Assembly: GCA_937927905.1 (NCBI GenBank)
Contig: CALFWP010000078.1
Span: forward strand, 1-21,593
From: an uncultured Neomegalonema sp.
GTDB taxonomy: Bacteria; Pseudomonadota; Alphaproteobacteria; Rhodobacterales; Rhodobacteraceae
DNA length: 21,593 nt
Reading direction: 5' to 3'
Both the position numbers and the translations under genes were made by a program. This document shows positions 1 through 7,440 of this stretch, piece after piece. The notes below the pieces were generated by a model. That model saw only the letters and a list, made by a program, of their open reading frames with translations. It did no database searches and was not told where the DNA came from. Position 1 is the stretch's first letter; each line of letters begins with the position of its first letter.

Positions 1-75
1 CTTACGCGGCAGACCACTCGTCAGTGCTACGCGCACCACCTCTGCTCGGAATTCCTCTGTCGGTCGTGGACCCAT
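1..75 (-). CDS. IS3-family transposase OrfA, N-terminal 25 codons (partial)
   Basis: The minus-strand reading frame starts ATG at 75 and gives MGPRPTEEFRAEVVRVALTS, continuing GLPRK at the window edge. This is the typical start of IS3-family OrfA, whose N-terminal helix-turn-helix binds the IS ends. In the family, OrfA and OrfB are joined by programmed -1 frameshifting to make the active transposase. An AGGAG ribosome-binding site lies about 8 nt upstream. A second ATG 7 nt further upstream (80-82) is in another frame and reaches a stop within 27 codons, so the 75 start is preferred. The rest of the gene is outside the window. Confidence 0.75.
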   Translation of the reverse strand, partial: MGPRPTEEFRAEVVRVALTSGLPRK

Positions 76-121
76 CTTTCATCTCCTTTGCAACACGATA
101 CGTGATCAAAGGAGCGGTACA
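1..121 (-). mobile_element. Left end of an IS3-family insertion sequence (continues beyond window start)
   Basis: Read on the minus strand, the end begins TGTACCGCTCCTTTGATCAC, which fits the TG...CA termini and GC-rich inverted repeats of IS3-family elements. It is followed about 45 bp later by the orfA start. The outer boundary at 121 is inferred from this terminus and from where IS1-like coding sequence resumes. The other end and orfB lie outside the window, so completeness and target duplication cannot be judged. The element abuts, and may have inserted into, the IS1-like element to its right. Confidence 0.6.
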
Positions 122-891
122 ATCCCGCGACAGGTCCAGACTACCACTTCAACACCGTTCGCAACGTCAAAGCGTCGGTTATCCAGTGTGACGAAATTTG
201 GTCGTTCACCTACGCCAAGCAGAAAAACGTGAAAGATGCCAAGGCCGCGCCAGAAGATGCGGGCGATACGTGGACGTGGACGGCGATTGATAGCGAGAGC
301 AAGCTGATTGTGTCTTACATGGTCGGCGGGCGCGACAGCGAGAACGCTATGGCCTTCATGGACGATCTGCGGTCCCGCCTCGCTAACCGGGTCCAGCTAA
401 CCACGGATGGCCACAAGCCCTATCTGGAAGCCGTTGAAGGCGCTTTCGGTGGCGATATCGACTATGCTATGCTGATCAAGCACTACGGCACGCCAGACGG
501 TGCCGGTAAGTCGCACGAACGCAAGTACAGCCCTGCTGAATGCACCGGTACTAAGAAAGTAAAAATCTCTGGCGAGCCGGAAAAGAAGCTGATTTCCACT
601 TCGTACGTTGAACGCCAGAACCTTACTATGCGGATGCACATGCGCCGCTTTACCCGCCTCACCAATGCGTTCAGCAAGAAAGTCGAGAACCACGCCCACG
701 CCGTCGCGCTGCACTTCATGTTCTATAACTTTGTTCGCGTTCACCAGACGCTTCGAGTTACGCCAGCCATGCAAGCAGGTATCACTGATCGTCTCTGGAC
801 CATTGAAGATATTGTCGGCCTGATTGATGAAGCCTCACCCGCACCAAAAAAGCGCGGCCCCTACAAAACGAAAAAAGAAAATTCAAACTGA
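122..891 (+). pseudogene. IS1-like DDE transposase lacking its N-terminal DNA-binding domain
   Basis: The frame is open from the IS3 junction to TGA at 889-891. It contains IQCDEIWSF (first catalytic Asp, codon 190-192), QLTTDGHKPY (second Asp, about 406) and STSYVERQNL (Glu, about 610), which make up the DDE triad of IS1-type transposases. It ends in a basic KKRGPYKTKK tail. The N-terminal helix-turn-helix and zinc-binding region expected ahead of the first Asp is missing, so the copy is probably inactive even though its catalytic domain is intact. A GTG at 229 could be called as a start, but it lies downstream of the first catalytic Asp. The frame plainly extends further upstream, so 229 is not the native start. 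Confidence 0.8.
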
Positions 892-900
892 CCCACTACC
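122..900 (+). mobile_element. 5'-truncated IS1-like insertion sequence remnant
   Basis: The segment carries the catalytic part of an IS1-like transposase and ends just after its stop with ACTGACCCACTACC. Read from the outside this gives GGTAGTGGGTCAGT, a plausible terminal inverted repeat. The matching left end is absent because the IS3-family end at 1-121 interrupts or replaces it. The right boundary near 900 is inferred from that end sequence and is uncertain by several bases. No target duplication can be checked without the left end. Confidence 0.6.
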
Positions 901-1036
901 CGGGGCAGATATAATTTTGTTCCGCCGTATCTTTTGGATAAACCTTTAATCCAGGTCTCATTCCGGCTTTCGGTATCAGGCGGGTACACGTGCCACGTCC
1001 GGTACATGAAAGTCACCAAATATCCGGGGGCGGTTT

Positions 1037-4000
1037 ATGTGGCAATTCTGGGTGGATCGCGGCGGTACGTTTACGGATATTGTCGGGCGTAAACCCGATG
1101 GCACGCTGGAGACCTTCAAGCTGCTTTCGGAAAATCCCGGACAGTACAAAGATGCGGCTGTCGAGGGCATCCGCACCATGATCGGGTTGAAAACGGAAGA
1201 TGCTTTGCCGCAAGGCGCGATATCCGCTGTGAAAATGGGCACCACGGTCGCAACCAATGCCCTGTTGGAGCGTAAGGGCGACCCGACGCTGTTGCTGATC
1301 ACCGAAGGGTTTCGTGATCTCTTGCGCATCGGCTATCAAAACCGGCCCCGTCTTTTTGATCTGAAAATCGTGCTGCCGCAACTGCTCTACACGCACGCGG
1401 AAGAAATCAGCGAACGTCTTGATGCAACTGGTGGCGTCGTCCGTCCGCTTGATACGGACGCGGCGCGCAGGCAATTGCAAAAGGCTTACGACAGCGGCCT
1501 GCGCAGCGTGGCCATTGCCTTCATGCATAGTTATCTCAATCCGGTCCATGAAAGGGAAGTGGCGGGGATCGCTCAGGAAATCGGCTTTACCCAAATCTCC
1601 ACCAGCCATGAGACTTCCAGGCTGATCAAGCTGATCGGGCGCGGGGATACGACCGTGGTGGATGCGTATCTTTCACCCATCCTGCGCCGGTACATTAATC
1701 AAGTCGCAGAGGCACTGGACGTGGAGCGCGGCGCGTGTAAAGGCCTGTTTTTTATGCAGTCGAATGGCGGCCTGACCGATGCGCAGTACTTTCAGGGCAA
1801 GGACGCCATACTTTCCGGACCGGCGGGTGGGGTTGTCGGCATGGTCAAAACCGCTGCATTGGCCGGGTTCGACAAAATAATCGGTTTCGATATGGGGGGC
1901 ACCTCCACGGATGTGACCCATTACGCCGGAGAGTATGAACGCAGCTTTGAAACCGAAGTTGCGGGCGTGCGAATGCGCGCGCCGATGATGAATATCCACA
2001 CGGTCGCGGCGGGCGGCGGATCTATTCTAAGCTTTCGTGACGGGCGGTACCAGGTCGGACCTGAAAGTGCGGGCGCCGATCCCGGCCCTGCCTGTTACCG
2101 GCGCGGCGGACCGCTGACCGTTACAGATTGCAACGTGCTGCTCGGCAAACTGAATCCCGCACATTTTCCGGCAGTGTTCGGTCCCGATGCGGACCAGCCC
2201 CTTGATGCAGCGACGGTAAGGGATAAATTTACTGTTCTTGCTCGTCAAATCGCGGAAGAAACCGGTGGCGTGACCCTGACAGCGGAAGCGACGGCAGAAG
2301 GTTTTTTGCGCATTGCCGTCGAAAATATGGCCAATGCGATCAAAAAAATCAGCGTTCAGCGCGGCTATGACATCACCCGCTATACGTTGAACTGTTTCGG
2401 CGGCGCAGGCGGACAGCACGCCTGTCTGGTCGCCGATGCGCTGGGAATGAAGTCGGTTTTCATCCATCCTTTTGCAGGCGTCCTTTCTGCATACGGGATG
2501 GGATTGGCTGAGATCAGAGCGTTGCGTGAAGAACAGTTTGACCAAGATATCTCATGCCACGACAATGCGGTGGCTGTGCTTGAAAACCTGTCACGGCAGG
2601 CAGGAGATGAGGTTGTTTCCCAAGGAATTGACGCGGATAAGGTGCGGGTCCTGCAACGCGCCTATTTACGTTATGACGGTTCACACCAAGCTCTTGCGGT
2701 CGATTTCGGAACCGAGGCTGAAATGCGGGCGCGCTTTGATGCGGCACATATCGCGCGGTTCGGCTTTGCCTCGCCGTCCCGCAATCTGTTAATCGAAATT
2801 CTGAGTGTCGAGGCCATCGGTGAGGCGGAAGAGATCGGAACCGCTATCGGTTTGCAAACCGCAACGCAGGCGGAACCGCTGACCAGTGTGCCCATGATTG
2901 CCGAAGGTAAAGAATACAACACACCGCTCTATGACCGCGCACATCTGTCCGGCGGACAGGTAATCCAAGGCCCAGCCATCATTGCCGAACCCACCGGCAC
3001 CAACATCGTTGAACCCGGTTGGAGCGCGCGCATTGACCTTTACGGCAATCTGGTCCTGGAGCGAGTTACCGAAAAATCCCGCGAAGCCGCGATCGGCACC
3101 GAGGCCGATCCGGTGATGTTGGAGGTGTTCAATAACCTCTTTATGTCCATCGCAGATCAGATGGGTGAAACGTTGGCCAACACCGCCTATTCTGTGAATA
3201 TCAAAGAGCGGTTTGACTTTTCCTGTGCGCTGTTCGACAGCAGCGGTGATCTGGTTGCCAATGCGCCCCATGTGCCGGTGCATCTGGGGTCAATGAGTGA
3301 AAGCGTGCGAATTATTGCGCGGCTCAACGCCGGAGAGATGCGTCCCGGTGATGCGTTCATGCTCAATGCGCCCTTCAACGGCGGCACGCATCTGCCCGAT
3401 GTCACCGTGATCACACCGGTCTTTGACGAGGCCGGAGAACGTATCCTGTTCTATGTCGGCTCGCGCGGGCATCATGCGGATATCGGCGGCAAGACACCCG
3501 GTTCCGCCCCTCCGGACAGCACGCATATCAACGAAGAAGGCGTCGTGATCGACAATTTTAAACTTGTCGATCAGGGTGTTCTGCGGGAGGTGGAAACCCG
3601 TGCATTGCTGGCATCCGGCTCCTACCCCTGCCGTAACATCAACGAGAATATGGCAGACCTTGAGGCACAGATTGCGGCCAATGCCACCGGCATACGCGAA
3701 GTCAACCGGATGATCACGAATTTCGGCCTCGGTGTGGTGCAGGCGTATATGCGTCATGTCCAGGCCAATGCGGAAATGTCCGTCCGGCGCGTGATCGGCA
3801 GGCTGCGCGATGGTGCCTGCACTTATCCGCTTGATGACGGATCGGAAATCCGCGTCAATGTCACAGTGGATGCAAAGGCCGGAGAAGCGGTAATCGACTT
3901 TTCCGGCACCTCCGCGCAAAGCCCGTTCAATTACAACGCACCGCTGGCGGTGTGTCATGCGGCGGTGCTTTACGTCTTCCGCACATTGGTCGGGGCGGAT

Positions 4001-4633
4001 ATTCCGCTGAACGAGGGATGCATGAAGCCGCTGAAAATCATCGCGCCGGAAGGGTCGATGATCAATGCGCAGTATCCCGCCGCCGTAATTGCCGGCAATA
4101 CAGAAGTCAGCCAGTCGATTACCGATTGCCTCTACGGGGCGCTGGAGGCGGTTGCCGGATCGCAGGGCACGGTGAATAACTTTGTCTGGGGCAATGACCG
4201 TTTTCAGAATTATGAAACGATCGGCGGCGGGGCCGGTGCAGGGGACGGTTTTGCTGGGGCCAGCGCCGTGCATACGCATATGACAAACACACGCCTGACC
4301 GATCCGGAAGTTCTGGAAACCCGCTTTCCGGTACGTGTTGAATCCTTTGGCATCCGTTCAGGGTCCGGCGGACAGGGAAAGTGGGACGGCGGCGAAGGGA
4401 TCTTTCGCGATGTGCGTTTTCTGGAACCGGTTACGGTTACAACGCTGACCTCTCATAGGGTTACAAAACCGCGTGGGATGCGGGGCGGCGGGGATGGGGC
4501 CGTGGGTGAAAACTCTGTTCTCAGAGCCGACGGCACCCGCGAGCGTCTGCGGGGAAATGATCAATGCGAGCTGGCGGCTGGTGATATTTTTTCCATGCTG
4601 ACGCCGGGCGGCGGTGCCTGGGGAAAGCAATAA
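1037..4633 (+). CDS. 5-oxoprolinase-type hydantoinase A/B fusion (ATP-hydrolysing)
   Basis: The product has 1198 residues, the usual size of single-chain 5-oxoprolinases. Family members open the lactam ring of 5-oxo-L-proline (pyroglutamate) with ATP to give glutamate in the cytoplasm. The N-terminal half (about 1-680) is HyuA-like: FWVDRGGTFTDIVGRK at 4-19, MGTTVATNALLERKGD near 67-82, and the actin-fold phosphate loop GFDMGGTSTDV at 283-293. From about 692 the C-terminal half is HyuB-like, with GSRGHHADIGGKTPGS near 808-823. The start is ATG with GGGGG 6 nt upstream. It lies 136 bp after the IS1 remnant, so any original upstream partner may have been lost. It is convergent with the DMT transporter, 13 bp apart. 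The DRGGTFTDIV/HKLLSENP-like start favours 5-oxoprolinase over N-methylhydantoinase or acetone carboxylase; substrate remains inferred. Confidence 0.9.
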   Translation: MWQFWVDRGGTFTDIVGRKPDGTLETFKLLSENPGQYKDAAVEGIRTMIGLKTEDALPQGAISAVKMGTTVATNALLERKGDPTLLLITEGFRDLLRIGYQNRPRLFDLKIVLPQLLYTHAEEISERLDATGGVVRPLDTDAARRQLQKAYDSGLRSVAIAFMHSYLNPVHEREVAGIAQEIGFTQISTSHETSRLIKLIGRGDTTVVDAYLSPILRRYINQVAEALDVERGACKGLFFMQSNGGLTDAQYFQGKDAILSGPAGGVVGMVKTAALAGFDKIIGFDMGGTSTDVTHYAGEYERSFETEVAGVRMRAPMMNIHTVAAGGGSILSFRDGRYQVGPESAGADPGPACYRRGGPLTVTDCNVLLGKLNPAHFPAVFGPDADQPLDAATVRDKFTVLARQIAEETGGVTLTAEATAEGFLRIAVENMANAIKKISVQRGYDITRYTLNCFGGAGGQHACLVADALGMKSVFIHPFAGVLSAYGMGLAEIRALREEQFDQDISCHDNAVAVLENLSRQAGDEVVSQGIDADKVRVLQRAYLRYDGSHQALAVDFGTEAEMRARFDAAHIARFGFASPSRNLLIEILSVEAIGEAEEIGTAIGLQTATQAEPLTSVPMIAEGKEYNTPLYDRAHLSGGQVIQGPAIIAEPTGTNIVEPGWSARIDLYGNLVLERVTEKSREAAIGTEADPVMLEVFNNLFMSIADQMGETLANTAYSVNIKERFDFSCALFDSSGDLVANAPHVPVHLGSMSESVRIIARLNAGEMRPGDAFMLNAPFNGGTHLPDVTVITPVFDEAGERILFYVGSRGHHADIGGKTPGSAPPDSTHINEEGVVIDNFKLVDQGVLREVETRALLASGSYPCRNINENMADLEAQIAANATGIREVNRMITNFGLGVVQAYMRHVQANAEMSVRRVIGRLRDGACTYPLDDGSEIRVNVTVDAKAGEAVIDFSGTSAQSPFNYNAPLAVCHAAVLYVFRTLVGADIPLNEGCMKPLKIIAPEGSMINAQYPAAVIAGNTEVSQSITDCLYGALEAVAGSQGTVNNFVWGNDRFQNYETIGGGAGAGDGFAGASAVHTHMTNTRLTDPEVLETRFPVRVESFGIRSGSGGQGKWDGGEGIFRDVRFLEPVTVTTLTSHRVTKPRGMRGGGDGAVGENSVLRADGTRERLRGNDQCELAAGDIFSMLTPGGGAWGKQ

Positions 4634-4658
4634 GCGCGGTAACGCGTTACACTTTCCC
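4621..4658. other. Nested inverted repeats at a convergent gene junction
   Basis: GGGAAAG (4621-4627) pairs perfectly with CTTTCCC (4652-4658). Between them lies the 12-bp perfect palindrome GTAACGCGTTAC (4639-4650). The structure covers the stop codons of both convergent genes (oxoprolinase and transporter). There is no T-tract on either strand, so a classical intrinsic terminator is not supported. It may be a weak bidirectional transcript end or an RNA 3'-end stabiliser. The sequence symmetry is visible directly; the function is inference. Confidence 0.4.
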
Positions 4659-5495
4659 GAACCGGAGCAACACGGCACCTGCCAGCGTTATAAACGTCGC
4701 AATGACTTTCGAGATATTGATTTTCTCCTTGAGGAAAACGACACCGATACCGAGGGCGAAAATAATGGATGTCTCCCGCAAGGCCGTCACCAGCGCAATC
4801 GGAGCCTGCGTAAATGCCCAGATTACAAGGCTATATGCGATGTACGAAGCGCCCCCGCCGATCCAGAATGTAATGCGCCCTTCACGGGTGATTTTCGGCA
4901 GAACGTCCGGCTTTACGAAAGCGATGTAGATTGTGAAGATTACCGCATTCGCCATGCCCAGCCATGCATAATATCCGAGAGCAGACCCGCTTAGCCGTGC
5001 GCCAAGACCATCCACTAATGAATAGCTTGCGATAAAGCATCCTGTGCACAGCGCAAGTATGGCTGCTTTATCATTGCGTGCGCCGGCTGTACTGCGGACC
5101 AGCCCCAGACTGACAATCCCTGAAGCAATTATCATAACGGCAATAATTTCCATTCCTGAAAGAACAACGCCAAGAAAGAAAACCGAGACGGCGGCAACAA
5201 TAATCGGGGCCGAGCCCCGCGCTATCGGATAAACCTGTGTCAGATCACCGAACCGGTAGGACGTGAGCAGGAAAAGCTGATATCCGAAATGCAACAGGAT
5301 ACCGGCTACCAGATAAGGCCAGCTTTCAGGTGCCGGAAACGGCTGGAGCAAAAGGGCGGGCAGTGCGAGCGGAACATGACCTATAATCACACAGGCCATT
5401 GTCAGATGCTTGTCATCCCCGCCCTTGACCAATGCGTTCCAGGTCGCATGCAGCGCCGCAGCGAGGATAACCGCCAGAAAGACAATCAGGGACAT
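4647..5495 (-). CDS. EamA/DMT-family inner-membrane transporter
   Basis: The 282-residue protein is almost entirely hydrophobic, with about ten predicted membrane segments in two tandem halves, as in EamA drug/metabolite transporters. The N-terminus MSLIVFLAVILAAALHATWN is typical of the family, and the second half ends IFALGIGVVFLKEKINISK followed by a last helix. The family exports or imports small metabolites (amino acids, nucleosides, drugs) across the inner membrane; the substrate here is unknown. The chosen ATG (5493-5495) has a strong GAGAGGAG site 6 nt upstream. The frame stays open for another 55 codons upstream, but that extension is polar and would run into the divergent gene. It is convergent with the oxoprolinase gene, which hints at, but does not show, a link to amino-acid or pyroglutamate traffic. 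Confidence 0.85.
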   Translation of the reverse strand: MSLIVFLAVILAAALHATWNALVKGGDDKHLTMACVIIGHVPLALPALLLQPFPAPESWPYLVAGILLHFGYQLFLLTSYRFGDLTQVYPIARGSAPIIVAAVSVFFLGVVLSGMEIIAVMIIASGIVSLGLVRSTAGARNDKAAILALCTGCFIASYSLVDGLGARLSGSALGYYAWLGMANAVIFTIYIAFVKPDVLPKITREGRITFWIGGGASYIAYSLVIWAFTQAPIALVTALRETSIIFALGIGVVFLKEKINISKVIATFITLAGAVLLRFGKV

Positions 5496-5628
5496 GGCTG
5501 CTCCTCTCGTTACGTTCCGCACACGAACATGATTTGACCACAACGCAAAGCATAATCGCGCTTCTTTCATGATTGCGGTAAATCGATTGCCGTGGCACCA
5601 GAATGACGGACCGCACTGGAGAGACCCG

Positions 5629-6201
5629 ATGCCGCAACCGTCGCATATAACCAAGCTCAAAGACGCCGACCCTAATGCACTTGATGACGACCTTCAGGCG
5701 TATTTTTCCAAATGCGAAGAAAAACTCGGTCTGATCCCCAATGTGCTCAAGGCTTATGCGCTGCGCCCTGAAAAATTGCGCACATTCGCGAAAATGTATA
5801 ATGAACTGATGCTGGGTGAGAGCGGGTTGAGCAAGCTGGAACGGGAGATGATCGCCGTTACCGTTTCCGCCGCGAACCGTTGTTATTATTGTCTCGTCGC
5901 ACATGGACAGGCGGTTAGAGCCTTGTCGCAGGACCCGCAGCTGGGCGAGATGATTGTTATGAATTACCGCATAGCCGACCTGCCGTTGCGTCAGCGGGCG
6001 ATGCTGGATTTTGCATGGAAACTGACCGCTACTCCGGATCAGGTGAGCGAAGCTGATCGCAGCATACTGCGCGGGCAGGGTCTGTCCGATGAAGATATTT
6101 TTGATCTCTGCGATGTCGCCGGGTTCTTCAGCTACACCAATCGGGTTGCGCATGGTGTCGACATGATGCCGAATGCCGAATACCATGCCATGAACCGCTG
6201 A
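5629..6201 (+). CDS. Peroxidase-related / carboxymuconolactone decarboxylase (AhpD-like) protein
   Basis: The 190-residue protein has the AhpD/CMD signature CYYCLVAHGQA: Cys85 and Cys88 form a CxxC, followed by His92. It also has the family lead-in EKLGLIPNVLKAYALRPEKL near 31-50. AhpD-like proteins are cytosolic helical proteins that use the CxxC pair to reduce peroxides or disulfide partners. The uncharacterised peroxidase-related subfamily has this length. The ATG at 5629 is chosen because GGAGAG lies 5-10 nt upstream. A start 20 codons earlier would have no such site and adds a segment unlike the family. It is divergent from the DMT transporter, with 133 bp between starts. Physiological substrate is unknown. 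Confidence 0.85.
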   Translation: MPQPSHITKLKDADPNALDDDLQAYFSKCEEKLGLIPNVLKAYALRPEKLRTFAKMYNELMLGESGLSKLEREMIAVTVSAANRCYYCLVAHGQAVRALSQDPQLGEMIVMNYRIADLPLRQRAMLDFAWKLTATPDQVSEADRSILRGQGLSDEDIFDLCDVAGFFSYTNRVAHGVDMMPNAEYHAMNR

Positions 6202-6474
6202 AAGGTGTTATTCATGCTTTTGCGCACAGGCACCAAAAGCAATTCCGGCTTATAAAATTGTGTCTGCGTTTGCGCACGGCCCCTTAAATTTGTTTATTTT
6301 CGTTGAAAAAACGGATTGGCGGGAAATTTTTAAAAAAAAGTTTCGTGCTGAAACCCCGACCTTTTCGCGGTTTTCATTTTGCGGCGCACAAAAAGCGGCT
6401 ATTGTGCGGTTTCTTTTGCGCTTTGGCTTCCTATCTGGCCCTGAAGCCGTTTTGCGCAAAGGACACAGACGCCG
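6202..6474 (+). other. AT-rich 273-bp intergenic region, candidate leader or small RNA
   Basis: This is the longest gap in the window. It is richer in A/T runs than its surroundings and holds several near-identical TTTGCGCA words (6219-6226, 6269-6276, 6451-6458). There is an inverted repeat GCTTTT/AAAAGC (6216-6221, 6235-6240) just after the upstream stop, a TATAAAAT word at 6251-6258, and a terminator-like hairpin at 6385-6417. Short frames here, such as a basic 72-codon frame ending in an ATGA overlap with the next start, have no ribosome-binding site or protein-like composition and are not called. I recognise no known riboswitch or RNA family. A regulatory leader for the antiporter gene or a small RNA is possible. 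Confidence 0.35.
6385..6417 (+). terminator. Terminator-like hairpin upstream of the Ca2+/Na+ antiporter gene
   Basis: CGCACAA (6385-6391) pairs perfectly with TTGTGCG (6402-6408) around a 10-nt loop, followed by GTTTCTTTT. The stem is 7 bp with a T-rich tail, acceptable but not ideal for intrinsic termination. It lies about 60 nt upstream of the antiporter start. It could end a small transcript, end read-through from the AhpD-like gene, or act as an attenuator. Confidence 0.4.
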
Positions 6475-7407
6475 ATGACACTGCTGATGACGCTCGGAGG
6501 CGCTTTGCTCTTGATGGTGGCCGGTGATGCACTGGTGCGTGGTGCCATAGGACTGAGCCTGAAATTCGGATTGTCGGCGACCCTGATCAGTCTGACGGTC
6601 GTTGCGCTGGGCACATCGGCACCCGAGCTGGTAATCAGTATTGAGGCTGCCCTCGCCGGATCACCCGATATCGCATTGGGCAATGTGGTCGGTAGCAATA
6701 TCGCCAATGTCCTGCTGATAGTCGGTGTCCCGGCGGTTATTATCGCGATGCAGGCGGGCGGGAGCGAGTTGCGCCGCAGCTTTACGCTTATGCTGATCGC
6801 GACGGCGCTATTTACCGGTTTTGTTGTTACCGGAGAGATCGGGCGGATTGCCGGTCTGATCATGATGGCAACGCTGGCGGCAATGATTGTCTACAGTTAC
6901 CGCAAGGCGGATGGCGCTGAAGTGGATCTTGACGGTGCGGATGACGCGATGAGCGGGGTGAAAATCGCCGCTTTGATCGCTGCCGGAGCCGTTGGCTTGC
7001 CTGTCGGCGCACATTTCCTGATTACAGGCGCGCGGGAAATTGCCTTGTCCTTCGGCCTGTCGGAGGCGGCCATCGGCCTGACGATTGTGGCGCTCGGGAC
7101 ATCTTTGCCGGAACTTGCCGCCAGCACAGCCGCGGCTATGCGCGGACGCGGGGATGTTGCGCTGGGGAATGTCATCGGCTCTAACATGCTCAACCTGCTT
7201 GCCGTAATCGGTGCGACCGCTGCCATTCATCCCTTAACGGTTTCACGTGCTTTTCAGACTGTTGATATACCGGTTATGGTCATAACCAGTCTTCTCCTCG
7301 CTCCGTTCCTGATTTGGGGAATGAAGCTGGGGCGCAGTGCCGGAATCGTTTTTCTGTGCCTTTACGCTGCCTTCGTCATGCTCGCGCTTGGCGATGCTTC
7401 GATTTAA
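6475..7407 (+). CDS. Calcium/sodium antiporter, YrbG/CaxA-like (CaCA superfamily)
   Basis: The 310-residue membrane protein has two homologous halves, each with the CaCA alpha-repeat. The first is GTSAPELVISIEAALAGS (about 46-63) followed by DIALGNVVGSNIANVL. The second is GTSLPELAASTAAAMRG (about 208-224) followed by DVALGNVIGSNMLNLL. Glu51 and Glu213 are the ion-binding acidic residues expected from the family. About ten membrane helices are visible, with an acidic cytoplasmic loop (EVDLDGADDAMSG, near 149-161) between the halves. It exchanges Ca2+ for Na+ or H+ at the inner membrane. The ATG at 6475 has AAAGGA 11 nt upstream. nhaA follows 33 bp downstream, which suggests co-transcription. 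Confidence 0.93.
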   Translation: MTLLMTLGGALLLMVAGDALVRGAIGLSLKFGLSATLISLTVVALGTSAPELVISIEAALAGSPDIALGNVVGSNIANVLLIVGVPAVIIAMQAGGSELRRSFTLMLIATALFTGFVVTGEIGRIAGLIMMATLAAMIVYSYRKADGAEVDLDGADDAMSGVKIAALIAAGAVGLPVGAHFLITGAREIALSFGLSEAAIGLTIVALGTSLPELAASTAAAMRGRGDVALGNVIGSNMLNLLAVIGATAAIHPLTVSRAFQTVDIPVMVITSLLLAPFLIWGMKLGRSAGIVFLCLYAAFVMLALGDASI

Positions 7408-7440
7408 TCCCTCACACCGCCCCGTTCAAAGGAGAGTTCG

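Noticed and set aside
3290..4279. 329-codon minus-strand frame inside the oxoprolinase gene
   Set aside because: It is antisense to the conserved HyuB-like domain, rich in His, Arg and Asp from reversed codon bias, and has no recognisable motif.
6260..6478. 72-codon frame from GTG overlapping the antiporter start by ATGA
   Set aside because: It has no ribosome-binding site and a highly basic, aromatic composition unlike a folded protein. Overlapping frames on both strands of the same AT-rich stretch are equally open.
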